Assembly (NCBI GenBank): GCA_965232485.1
Contig: OZ246975.1
Span: 3,038,001-3,102,000 of the forward strand
Reading direction: 5' to 3'
Length of the DNA stretch: 64,000 nucleotides
Origin: VXPQ01 sp965232485
Lineage (GTDB): Bacteria; Bacteroidota; Rhodothermia; Rhodothermales; VXPQ01
Both the position numbers and the translations under genes were made by a program. Positions 29,110 to 37,208 of this stretch are shown piece by piece; the first letter of the stretch is position 1, and each line of letters begins with the position of its first letter. The notes beneath the pieces are model-generated. The model was not told the origin of the DNA and did no database searches. It saw nothing but the letters and a program-made list of their open reading frames with translations.

Positions 29110-30372
29110 ATGTACCGATTATCTTTCATTTGCAGCGTACTAATTGGTTTCTCCACAGGTCAGGATGCGTTTGCGCAAAGCCTGAAACACGATCTTCAAA
29201 CCTCCGAACTGATTGTCGCGGAAAATGCCGTTGCTTCCCCAATGGCGGACTGCTATGCAGGCCAAACGGTAAACCCGGGAGAAAATTGTACGTATCCCGG
29301 AACCAGTGGCGTGTTTGAAGTCGCTTCGTCCGGCAGCGCCCGACTTGCTGTCGGGAATTTGACATACCAATCGGGGCCCGGTGGTTCAATAAACGCGAAA
29401 AACCTCAACGTAGGCGGGCGCACGTACAATTTCGTGGCCAAGGGCCAATCGGACGGAAGCTGGTTCCTGGAAGAAGTGGGATCCGACGTCGCGACCCCAG
29501 GCGCGACCGTGATATACGACAGCGGCTCAAACGACGACAGCATATTCGTTAAGGGTGCATCTGACAATATTATGGCCCAACGATACGATGTGCCTTCCGG
29601 CGCGAGTCTGGCCTCCGTCATGGTGGCTCCTGTTTACGATAACCAGTTTATGAACAGTTCCGTACTCGCCGGCGCCCCCCGCGATTTTACGCTCAAGATA
29701 TGGAATGTGGCCGGGGATGGTTCGCCGGGCGCCGAACTCTACAGCATGGACGTGGATGAAGCGACCAACGCATCGCACGTCAATAACGCGCTCGCGTATT
29801 CGTTCCTGCAAGTTGATGTTCCCGCCAACGAACCGTCGCTTGCAACACTTCCGGATCGCATTTTCATCGGTCTCGCCAACAAGGGAACCGACGACAATTA
29901 TCTTATTTTCGCAACATCCCGGCGGGAAGATAATGCGCCGGCCGATGTTGCGTATTCGCATCAAACTATCGGTTCGGACACGGGATGGTACACCGTGACA
30001 AGCCTGCGACTGCTTGGCATGTCTCTGGCCAATCAGGTATTTCCCATTCGGCCCCGTTTTCTTGCCTCTCAGGAGCCTGTATCTGCGGACGATCCGGGGG
30101 AGCTCCCGTCCGGCGTAAAATTGGCGCAGAACTATCCGAACCCGTTCAATCCGTCAACGACCGTAACGTACGCGCTGGACCGTGCGGGTTCGGTTGAAAT
30201 GTCGGTGTACGATATGACTGGACGGATTGTCCAAACCCTTGTAGACGGTATGCGGCCGGCTGGAAACCATGAAGTGCGGTTTGACGCCGGCGGTCTGCCG
30301 ACCGGAACGTATCTGTACCGCCTCCGCGTCGGAACCGAAACCCTTACCGAAACCATGACCTTTGTGCGATAA
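29110..30372 (+). CDS. Secreted protein with one copy of an unrecognised ~190-aa module and T9SS-type C-terminal sorting domain
   Basis: The protein is 420 aa. A signal peptide is visible (MYRLSFICSVLIGFSTGQDA, then FAQ). A Cys-containing segment follows (about 45-100), then one module (about 132-325) that starts ATVIYDSGSNDDSIFV, holds AQRYDVPSGASLASV, FTLKIWNVAGDGSPGAELYS and DRIFIGLANKGTDDNYL, and ends QVFPIRPRFL. The C-terminal 85 residues are a type A sorting domain (LAQNYPNPFNPSTTVTYALD ... TYLYRLRVG ... TMTFVR). The module is shared, twice, with the next gene. I do not recognise its function; it looks like a beta-rich binding domain. It is probably exported across the outer membrane by type IX secretion. 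Confidence 0.85.
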   Translation: MYRLSFICSVLIGFSTGQDAFAQSLKHDLQTSELIVAENAVASPMADCYAGQTVNPGENCTYPGTSGVFEVASSGSARLAVGNLTYQSGPGGSINAKNLNVGGRTYNFVAKGQSDGSWFLEEVGSDVATPGATVIYDSGSNDDSIFVKGASDNIMAQRYDVPSGASLASVMVAPVYDNQFMNSSVLAGAPRDFTLKIWNVAGDGSPGAELYSMDVDEATNASHVNNALAYSFLQVDVPANEPSLATLPDRIFIGLANKGTDDNYLIFATSRREDNAPADVAYSHQTIGSDTGWYTVTSLRLLGMSLANQVFPIRPRFLASQEPVSADDPGELPSGVKLAQNYPNPFNPSTTVTYALDRAGSVEMSVYDMTGRIVQTLVDGMRPAGNHEVRFDAGGLPTGTYLYRLRVGTETLTETMTFVR

Positions 30373-30414
30373 AGAGGAAACCCCGCAAGTCAAGGGTCGA
30401 ACGCGCCTGATTGT

Positions 30415-30443
30415 TTGACAATCGGCGTCCGTTGGCGTATTAT
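30415..30443 (+). promoter_or_regulatory. Candidate sigma-70-like promoter
   Basis: TTGACA (30415-30420), a 17-nt spacer, then TATTAT (30438-30443); TATAAT also begins at 30441. It is 67 bp upstream of the next gene's ATG. The match is near consensus. Confidence 0.5.
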
Positions 30444-30509
30444 AATCCGCCGAAAGGGCATGACGCCAGGAAGGCGCGGCCCAGTTTTCCATCGCCTATC
30501 CCTCGAAAA

Positions 30510-32279
30510 ATGTCAGTTCGTATTTCTCTCCCCCCAGCTGTGTCCATGAGATGGCCCGGCAAGTTCTTTTTCGCCAGCCTTGTCGTCGCCATGGTTTGGG
30601 GCGCCGCTGCAAGCGCCGATCTGTTCGCGCAAGCCCGGACCATACACTTTCCGAAGGCAAATATTGAAACGATAGAAGAACAGTCGCTCGCCGGGGAGGA
30701 CCTTGTTTTATCGCCTCGCGCGGCGTCCGCTCCGGAGGGCCGATCAGACGGAAGCTGGTTTCCGAAAGAGGATTCTGCTGCGGAACCCGCGGGAGGTTCG
30801 CCTTCCGGATACAGAGAAGTTACCGTGATCTACGACACGGATCGGAATCGCGACAATATATTTTCTTCCGGGGGGGCGAATACCGCCCTGGCCCAGCGAT
30901 ACGATGTGCCCCCGGAAGCTCGCCTTGCTTCTGTCCTTTTTGCGCCGCTGTATAGCAACGACCTCATAGGCAGCAGCGTCCCTGTTAGCGCTCCTCGCGA
31001 TTTTACGCTCAAGATATGGGACGTGAGCGCAGGCGGTTCGCCAGGCGACGAGCTCTACAGCATGGACGTGGACGAAGCGCCCGACGCGCGGCACATCGTA
31101 CGAGGTTTGGCGTACCGCTTTCTGCAAGTCGATCTTCCGGCGGAAGACGAGGCGCTTTCAAACCTTCCGGATAGTATTTTCATAGGCTTTTCGAACAAGG
31201 GAACGGACAGGAATTATATCGGTTTGTCCACATCCCCTCGCCGGGATGCGTCGCCGGAATACGATGCGTATGTCAATACGGCTTCGGGATGGCTATCTTT
31301 TTCGCGAATAGTGCTTGGGTCTGAAGAGATTCCGTTGAGCGATCAGGTGCTTCCCATCCGCCCCGCGTTCCTTGTCCCGTTGGATAGCGAACTGGAGGAA
31401 ACGATTTTGTCCTACGATACCGGGTACAACGAGAAGAGCATATACGTCCAGGCTGCCGCCGGGGATATCATGGCCCAGCGCTACGACGTGCCCCCGGAAG
31501 CGCGCCTCGCCTCTGTTTCCGTAGCGCCGGCGTATAACAACGAATTCTCAAACAGCGCTGTCTCTATCGGGGCCCCTCGCGATTTTACGCTCAAGATATG
31601 GGACGCGTCCGCAGGCGACGGTTTGCCAGGCGACGAACTTTACAGTCAGGATGTGGAGGAAGGTCCCTATGCGTCGCATCGTCTTTCCGGGGATAGATAC
31701 TGGTTTTTGCATATAGACTTGCCGGAGGAAGAGGAAATTCTTTCGGCGCTGCCGGATCGCATCTTCGTAGGCCTTGCCAACAAGGGAAGCGACAACAATT
31801 ACCTTATCCAGACAGTTGCTGGCCGCCAAAGCGACGCCCCGGAAAACGTAGCGTATATATACACGCACGCCTCAGGCGCCATTGCCGCCAGATGGTATTC
31901 CATCTCGGCGATTACCGTAGAGGGCGAGTCGTTGGGCGACCAGGTATTTCCCATTCGGCCCCGGTTTCTTGCGGCTTCGGAGGTCGTATCCGCGGAAGAC
32001 GCCGCGGAACTTCCGTCCGGCGTGGAGCTGGCGCAGAACTATCCGAATCCGTTCAACCCGGCTACGTCGATTTCCTGGACGCAGTCGAACGCCGAGCGCG
32101 TACGGTTATCCGTGTACAACCTGCTGGGGCAGCAGGTCGCCGTTCCCGCGGACGGTTTGTATGCGGCGGGCGAGCATGAAGTGCGTCTGGACGCCACCGG
32201 ATGGCCCAGCGGCGTGTATGCCTACGTGCTCCAAACGGAAACGCGCATGCTGACCCGTCATATGGCGCTGGTGAAATAA
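30510..32279 (+). CDS. Secreted protein with two copies of the same module and T9SS-type sorting domain
   Basis: The protein is 589 aa from ATG 30510 (MSVRISLPPAVSMRWPGKFF), with a signal peptide to about ADLFAQA. Two copies of the module seen in the preceding gene occupy about 105-290 and 300-495. Each has AQRYDVPPEARLASV, DFTLKIWD.SAG and LPD.IF.GF/LANKG. The end is a type A sorting domain (LAQNYPNPFNPATSISWTQS ... YAYVLQTETRMLTRHMALVK). The 5' gene carries one module and this one two, pointing to duplication in tandem. A promoter-like sequence precedes it, so it may be transcribed on its own. Function unknown. Confidence 0.85.
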   Translation: MSVRISLPPAVSMRWPGKFFFASLVVAMVWGAAASADLFAQARTIHFPKANIETIEEQSLAGEDLVLSPRAASAPEGRSDGSWFPKEDSAAEPAGGSPSGYREVTVIYDTDRNRDNIFSSGGANTALAQRYDVPPEARLASVLFAPLYSNDLIGSSVPVSAPRDFTLKIWDVSAGGSPGDELYSMDVDEAPDARHIVRGLAYRFLQVDLPAEDEALSNLPDSIFIGFSNKGTDRNYIGLSTSPRRDASPEYDAYVNTASGWLSFSRIVLGSEEIPLSDQVLPIRPAFLVPLDSELEETILSYDTGYNEKSIYVQAAAGDIMAQRYDVPPEARLASVSVAPAYNNEFSNSAVSIGAPRDFTLKIWDASAGDGLPGDELYSQDVEEGPYASHRLSGDRYWFLHIDLPEEEEILSALPDRIFVGLANKGSDNNYLIQTVAGRQSDAPENVAYIYTHASGAIAARWYSISAITVEGESLGDQVFPIRPRFLAASEVVSAEDAAELPSGVELAQNYPNPFNPATSISWTQSNAERVRLSVYNLLGQQVAVPADGLYAAGEHEVRLDATGWPSGVYAYVLQTETRMLTRHMALVK

Positions 32280-32423
32280 CCCTGCGGCCCCAGGCTGCGC
32301 AAACGATTTGCCTGCGCGCATCGCGTTTCCGACGCCCGCGCCGCCGGGCAAGCAGCAATCGAGCGCGTCAGGAATCAGGGCCTGGCGGCGATCAGATTTC
32401 GCCTGTCCGATTCGCTCGCTCTG

Positions 32424-34109
32424 TCAGGCTGTCCGCCCGTACGTCCTCGCGAGCCGTTTCAGGCGGCGACGGATTTCCGGCGCGAGTCGTTCTTGCGCAA
32501 AACGCCATTCCCAGTTGCCCCAGGGCGCGCCCGGCGTGTTCATGCGCGCTTCCGCCCCCAGCCCCAGCAGGTCCTGCATCGGGAAGACGACATAGTCCGC
32601 AGGCGACGCCAGCACGGCCCGCAACGCGGCCCAATGCACGGCTTCCCCGGTGCGATCGTCCAGGCCGAGGTAGGCGCGGGCGAAGTCGTACTCGCGCTTT
32701 TTTTTCGGATCCGCCGCGAGCCGCTCCCACCAGCCCAGGAACGTGTCGTTGTCGTGCGTACCCGTGTACAGCACGAGATTCCGGGGGTGGTTGTGCGGCA
32801 GGAACGGGTTGCGGGCGTCGCTGCAAAAGGCGAACTGGAGCACGGCCATGCCGGGGCATCCCAGCGCATCTATCAGGTCGCGCACGTCCTCGGTGATGAT
32901 TCCAAGATCCTCGGCCACCAGCGGCAGGCGCCCGAGCCGCCGCGCCATGCTTTCGAAAAAAGGGAGGCCCGGCCCGTCTCGCCACGCCCCGTTCACGGCG
33001 GTTTTTTCCCCGGCGGGAATCTCCCAGTAGGCTACGAACCCTCGAAAATGATCCAGCCGCACAAGGTCCACCTGATTCAGGATCGCGTCGAACCGGCGGC
33101 CCCACCATGCGAAATCGTCTTCCCGCATCGCATCCCAGCGGTACGTCGGATTGTCCCAGTGTTGTCCGGTCTCGCTGAAATAATCGGGCGGAACGCCCCC
33201 GGAAAAAGCGCTTCGCCCCTCCTCGTCAAGGCAAAAAAGATGCGGGTGCGTCCATACGTCCGCGCTGTCGCGCGCTGCGTAAATGGGTATATCGCCGAAT
33301 AACAGGATGTTTCGTTCGTTGCAGTAGCGCCTGAGGCGGTTCCAGTGATCGTACGTCGCGAACTGCGCGAACTGGCGCTGCCGGATGCGCGCGCGGTGTT
33401 CGTTGCGAAACGCTTCGAGGGCTTCCGGGTCCCGCAGCGCATATTGCCGGGGCCATGCGGTCCACTCGACGTTTCCATATTCCGCCCGGAGCGTCATGAA
33501 CAGGGCGAAGTCGTCGAGCCAGTGCGCCTGGGCGGCGCAGAAGGCGTCGAAAGCGGCCGGATCAACGGGCGTTTTCCCGGCCTCGAACCGCTCGAAGGCC
33601 CTTTGCAGGAGCAAGGTTTTAATGCGTCGCGCCGTATCGAAATCCGCCCGGAACGCATGGGACGGCGGGACCTCCTGGGCGTAGCATAAGAGCGCTTCGA
33701 CAGGAATACGGCCTTTTTCGACGGATTCCAGCATGTCTCCCTTGTCCGAAGCGAAGGAATCTGTCCCGTCTTCCAGCTGGAGCAATCCGTCTCTCGCCAT
33801 CAGATCCGGACTTGCGAAGATCGGGTTCAGAGCGAACGCGGACAGGCTGGAATAGGGCGAATTCCCCAGGCCCGCCGGGCCGAGCGGCAACACTTGCCAG
33901 ATGCGCTGGCCGGTTTCCGCCAGAAAATCCGCAAAACGATACGCTTCCGGCCCCAGATCGCCCGTTCCGTACGGTCCCGGAAGCGACGTAACGTGCAAGA
34001 GGACGCCGCTGGAGCGCGGCAAGGGGAGGGCGCCCCCTCGGCGGTTTGCATGCGCCTCGACGCTTACGGGGAGGGCGTCCCGGCTATGTTCGGGCTTGGG
34101 CGACGTCAT
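32424..34109 (-). CDS. malQ: 4-alpha-glucanotransferase
   Basis: The protein is 561 aa. It transfers alpha-1,4-glucan chains between oligosaccharides (amylomaltase, GH77). It reads SSGVLLHVTSLPGPYGTGDL, WQVLPLGPAGLGNSPYSSLS, LFGDIPIYAARDSADVW, GVPPDYFSETGQHWDNPTY, LVRLDHFRGFVAYWEIPAGE (nucleophile Asp), LVAEDLGIIT (Glu) and LYTGTHDNDT. The first about 30 residues are not part of the conserved fold, so the start could be slightly downstream. It is convergent with the preceding surface-protein gene and completes the alpha-glucan set of this region. Confidence 0.93.
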   Translation of the reverse strand: MTSPKPEHSRDALPVSVEAHANRRGGALPLPRSSGVLLHVTSLPGPYGTGDLGPEAYRFADFLAETGQRIWQVLPLGPAGLGNSPYSSLSAFALNPIFASPDLMARDGLLQLEDGTDSFASDKGDMLESVEKGRIPVEALLCYAQEVPPSHAFRADFDTARRIKTLLLQRAFERFEAGKTPVDPAAFDAFCAAQAHWLDDFALFMTLRAEYGNVEWTAWPRQYALRDPEALEAFRNEHRARIRQRQFAQFATYDHWNRLRRYCNERNILLFGDIPIYAARDSADVWTHPHLFCLDEEGRSAFSGGVPPDYFSETGQHWDNPTYRWDAMREDDFAWWGRRFDAILNQVDLVRLDHFRGFVAYWEIPAGEKTAVNGAWRDGPGLPFFESMARRLGRLPLVAEDLGIITEDVRDLIDALGCPGMAVLQFAFCSDARNPFLPHNHPRNLVLYTGTHDNDTFLGWWERLAADPKKKREYDFARAYLGLDDRTGEAVHWAALRAVLASPADYVVFPMQDLLGLGAEARMNTPGAPWGNWEWRFAQERLAPEIRRRLKRLARTYGRTA

Positions 34110-34203
34110 GGACGGAGGATGCGGGATCGGCGGAATGGCGTATGCACATCCCGTAAAATAACCGTATCCTGTAGCGTGGACAAATCAACAGAGAGATTTG
34201 CGT

Positions 34204-35532
34204 ATGTCTATCGCATCGCCGGACGCAGCCCCCGCCGCTGCGCTCGAAAAGCTTGCCGAAACGTATTGTCGCGTACGCCGGACCACGGAGCGTCTGGTCG
34301 AACCTCTCGCCGTGGAGGACTGCGTTATTCAGACTATGGAGGACGTAAGCCCCGTCAAGTGGCACCTTGCGCATACGAGCTGGTTTTTCGAAACGTTTGC
34401 GCTGCGGGCCTGGGCGCCGTCGTATGCGCTCTGCCACGAGGGCTATCCCTACCTTTTTAATTCGTACTACGTGCAGGCGGGGGAGCGACACTGCCGGGAC
34501 CGCCGGGGGTACATCTCCCGACCCACGGTAGCTGAGGTAATGGACTACCGGCGGCACGTGGACGAGCATCTCGTCCGGTTTATGGAGCAGGCGGACCCGG
34601 ACGCCGTCCGGCAGGCCGCCCCGGCGATCGAACTGGGCATTCAGCACGAGCAGCAGCACCAGGAACTGATTCTCACGGACGTCAAGCATGTGCTTTCGGT
34701 GAATCCGCTGCGGCCCGTCTACAAACCCTTTGAACAGGAACCGGGGGAGGCGACGCCGCTGGCGTGGGTTCCGTTCGAAGCGGGGGTTTACGAGGTCGGC
34801 TATGCGGGCGGCGGGTTCGCCTACGACAACGAGGGGCCGCGGCATCGCTGTTTTCTGGAGGATTTTCTGCTGGCGGACCGGCCCGTCACGAACGCCGAAT
34901 TCATGGCGTTCATGGAGGATGGCGGATACCGGCGGCCCGAATGGTGGCTGTCGATGGGGTGGGCCGCCGTGCAGGAGCGGGCCTGGACGGAACCCTTCTA
35001 CTGGGAGCGGCGAGACGGCGTCTGGCAGACATACACCCTTGGCGGCATGAAACCCGTCTCGCCCAACGAACCAGTGGCGCACATCAGTTATTTCGAGGCG
35101 GACGCCTATGCTCGCTGGGCGGGCGCCCGGCTGCCCGCGGAACAGGAATGGGAGGTCGCGGCGACGGCGCGCGCGCCATCTGTCCCGTTCGCCGAAGACG
35201 GCCATTTTCTGGAAGACGCTCCCATGCATCCCCGGCCCGCCCGTTCGCAGGGCGCCGCCGGAGCGAACGGACGCGTCCGGCCGCCCTCGCTGCGGCAACT
35301 TTACGGGGACGTATGGGAATGGACGCGCAGCCAGTATGCTCCTTACCCCGGCTACGCCCCCGCCGAAGGAGCGCTGGGGGAATACAACGGCAAGTTCATG
35401 TGTAACCAGTTCGTGTTGCGCGGCGGCTCCTGCGCCACGCCGAGGACGCACATACGCCCCACCTACCGCAACTTTTTTCCGCCGGAAGCAACCTGGCAAT
35501 TCACGGGATTCCGATTGGCCCAGGATCCGTAA
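34204..35532 (+). CDS. egtB: Ergothioneine biosynthesis protein EgtB
   Basis: The protein is 442 aa from ATG 34204 (MSIASPDAAPAAALEKLAET). It is a non-haem iron sulfoxide synthase that attaches a thiol donor to hercynine. The DinB-like N-terminal domain carries iron ligands: H54 in WHLAHTSWFFE and the HEQQHQEL pair near residue 150. The C-terminal FGE-sulfatase-like domain runs from about 185 (PFEAGVYEVGY) to RGGSCATPRTHIRPTYRNFF ... FTGFRLAQD. egtD follows 121 bp downstream. No EgtC or EgtA is in the window, which suggests the gamma-glutamyl-Cys-independent or another variant, but this is inference. Confidence 0.92.
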   Translation: MSIASPDAAPAAALEKLAETYCRVRRTTERLVEPLAVEDCVIQTMEDVSPVKWHLAHTSWFFETFALRAWAPSYALCHEGYPYLFNSYYVQAGERHCRDRRGYISRPTVAEVMDYRRHVDEHLVRFMEQADPDAVRQAAPAIELGIQHEQQHQELILTDVKHVLSVNPLRPVYKPFEQEPGEATPLAWVPFEAGVYEVGYAGGGFAYDNEGPRHRCFLEDFLLADRPVTNAEFMAFMEDGGYRRPEWWLSMGWAAVQERAWTEPFYWERRDGVWQTYTLGGMKPVSPNEPVAHISYFEADAYARWAGARLPAEQEWEVAATARAPSVPFAEDGHFLEDAPMHPRPARSQGAAGANGRVRPPSLRQLYGDVWEWTRSQYAPYPGYAPAEGALGEYNGKFMCNQFVLRGGSCATPRTHIRPTYRNFFPPEATWQFTGFRLAQDP

Positions 35533-35653
35533 TCAGCGTATCTGCAACGGAAAAAATCGCAACCCTGTCCCGAATCCTTCGTAGGCTCTTCGCTACACCC
35601 TCGGCGGCGCCTTCAGATAAGTTTTCCGAACGCTATCCGCCACTATCGAAGTT

Positions 35654-36748
35654 ATGACCCGTTTCGTACCCTCTTCCCCCCGGAGCTCCAACGGCGCGCA
35701 GGCTCCGTCCGCCTCCGCGGCCTCCACAGAGAAAAATTCCCTTCGCAACGGCCGGGACCTGTCCGCAGGGAACCATCCGGAGAGCCCTCCCGGGAGCGAC
35801 GCGCTTCCTGCGCCCGCCGACGCCCTGCTTGCCGACGTGCTGGAGGGCATGGGGCGCGCGCCCAAATCCCTTCCCTGCAAGTACCTCTACGACGCGCAAG
35901 GTTCGCGTCTTTTCGATCGGATTACGGAACTCGAGGAGTATTATCCGACTGCGACGGAGCGAACCATCATGGAAACGCATCTCGACGAGATGGCGGCCTG
36001 CCTCGGACCCCGTTGCCTGCTGCTCGAATACGGCAGCGGAAGCAGCCAGAAAACGCGCTTGCTGCTGGATCGGATGCAGGATCCGGCGGGCTATGTGGCG
36101 ATCGATATTTCCGAAGAGCATTTGACCGCCTCGATGCGTCGCTTGCAAGAGGCCTATCCGAACATTCCCATGCGCGCCCTCGCCGCGGATTATACGACCT
36201 CGTTTTCAGTTCCGTCCGCCGGGTTTGACGCGGCGCGCGCGGTGGCGTATTTCCCCGGTTCCACCATAGGCAATTTCGAGCCGCGGGAAGCCCGCGACTT
36301 TCTGGTCCGCATGGCCCGGGCGGCGGGCCCCGGCGGCGGACTGCTGATCGGGGTGGACCTGGAGAAGGATCGACGCACCGTCGAAGCGGCCTACAACGAT
36401 TCGGAAGGCGTCACGGCGGCGTTCAACAAGAATCTCTTGCGTCGCCTGAACCGGGAACTGGGCGCTACGTTCGATCTGGACGCATTCCGGCACCGGGCAG
36501 TCTACAATGCCGACGAAGGGCGGATAGAGATGTCGCTGGTCAGCGCGCGCGATCAGACCGTGCAGGTGAACGGGGGCTGCGTCCGTTTCGCAGAGGGCGA
36601 GCCGATCTGCGTCGAATATTCGTACAAGTTCACGCTGGAGCGTTTCCGGCGCCTGGCCGCGCGCGCCGGATTCGCCGTGCAGCGGGTGTGGATGGATGAG
36701 AACCGCTTGTTCAGCGTACAGTACTTGACCGTTTCGGCGGTGCGTTGA
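35654..36748 (+). CDS. egtD: L-histidine N-alpha-methyltransferase EgtD
   Basis: The protein is 364 aa. It trimethylates histidine to hercynine using SAM, the first step of ergothioneine synthesis. After a disordered Ser/Pro-rich leader of about 50 residues come LPCKYLYDAQGSRLFDRITE, LEEYYPTATE, LLEYGSGSSQKTRLLLD (SAM motif I), YVAIDISEEHL, FPGSTIGNF, GGLLIGVDLEKD and AFNKNLLRRLNRELGATFDL. The conserved family begins near residue 50, so a later start is possible. It ends 28 bp before the first palindrome array. Confidence 0.93.
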   Translation: MTRFVPSSPRSSNGAQAPSASAASTEKNSLRNGRDLSAGNHPESPPGSDALPAPADALLADVLEGMGRAPKSLPCKYLYDAQGSRLFDRITELEEYYPTATERTIMETHLDEMAACLGPRCLLLEYGSGSSQKTRLLLDRMQDPAGYVAIDISEEHLTASMRRLQEAYPNIPMRALAADYTTSFSVPSAGFDAARAVAYFPGSTIGNFEPREARDFLVRMARAAGPGGGLLIGVDLEKDRRTVEAAYNDSEGVTAAFNKNLLRRLNRELGATFDLDAFRHRAVYNADEGRIEMSLVSARDQTVQVNGGCVRFAEGEPICVEYSYKFTLERFRRLAARAGFAVQRVWMDENRLFSVQYLTVSAVR

Positions 36749-36776
36749 GTCGTTTTTCGCAAGGTTTCGGTCTGGC

Positions 36777-36886
36777 TATGCAAATAATGCATAGAAAGGC
36801 ATGTTATTATGCAAATAATGCATAGGTCGCCTGTTGTCTATGCAATTTTCGCATAGAAAGCCTGTTTTCTATGCAAATTTTGCATA
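36777..36886. repeat. Palindrome array 1: four 17-bp units at exact 31-bp period
   Basis: Units at 36777-36793, 36808-36824, 36839-36855 and 36870-36886 share the form TATGC-N7-GCATA (for example TATGCAAATAATGCATA). The three spacers are each exactly 14 bp and resemble one another (gaaaggcatgttat, ggtcgcctgttgtc, gaaagcctgttttc). The 31-bp period is close to three helical turns. The array lies between egtD and the first DUF1549/DUF1553 gene. The only other array in the window is at 46635-46806. Confidence 0.9.
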
Positions 36887-36954
36887 ATGCAGGTTCGCTG
36901 CGTTGCGCCCTCGTTGCGCGCCGTTCGCCGGTTTCGCTCGCCGAAAACCACCTC

Positions 36955-37012
36955 CGCGGCGGCCCGAAGCCGCCGCGTTTATCGCTGATTTCAACGATGA
37001 AAGCATGGCGCC
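36955..37012 (-). repeat. MITE-like element, core fragment (reverse orientation)
   Basis: On the minus strand, 'catcgttgaaatcagcg' followed by 'ataaacgcggcggcttcggg' matches the core of the 13010 element. Both ends are missing. It lies in the 356-bp non-coding gap before 37105, together with palindrome array 1. Confidence 0.5.
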
Positions 37013-37047
37013 CGGCGGATCCGGTCCGGCGCAATTTCTTCGCGCCC

Positions 37048-37208
37048 TTTCATGAAAGGTTCGCATTTCCTATTATTTAGGGAAAATGATCCACGCATAG
37101 CGGCATGGAAAACATTCGCGGCCCCGCGCCGCCATTATCTGTGTTTCTTCGTATCCTGCTTCCCGGGGTCGCCCTGCTTGCGGGCTTTTTCTGCCTGGCG
37201 GGGTGCGA
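37048..37208 (+). repeat. Duplicated leader region, copy 1
   Basis: About 160 bp covering the upstream region and signal-peptide codons of the gene at 37105 closely match 41688-41846, in front of the gene at 41744. Shared stretches include 'aaggttcgcatt', 'ccgccattatctgtgtttct' and 'ctgcttcccggggtcgccct'. This shows that the two gene pairs arose by duplication. Confidence 0.8.
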
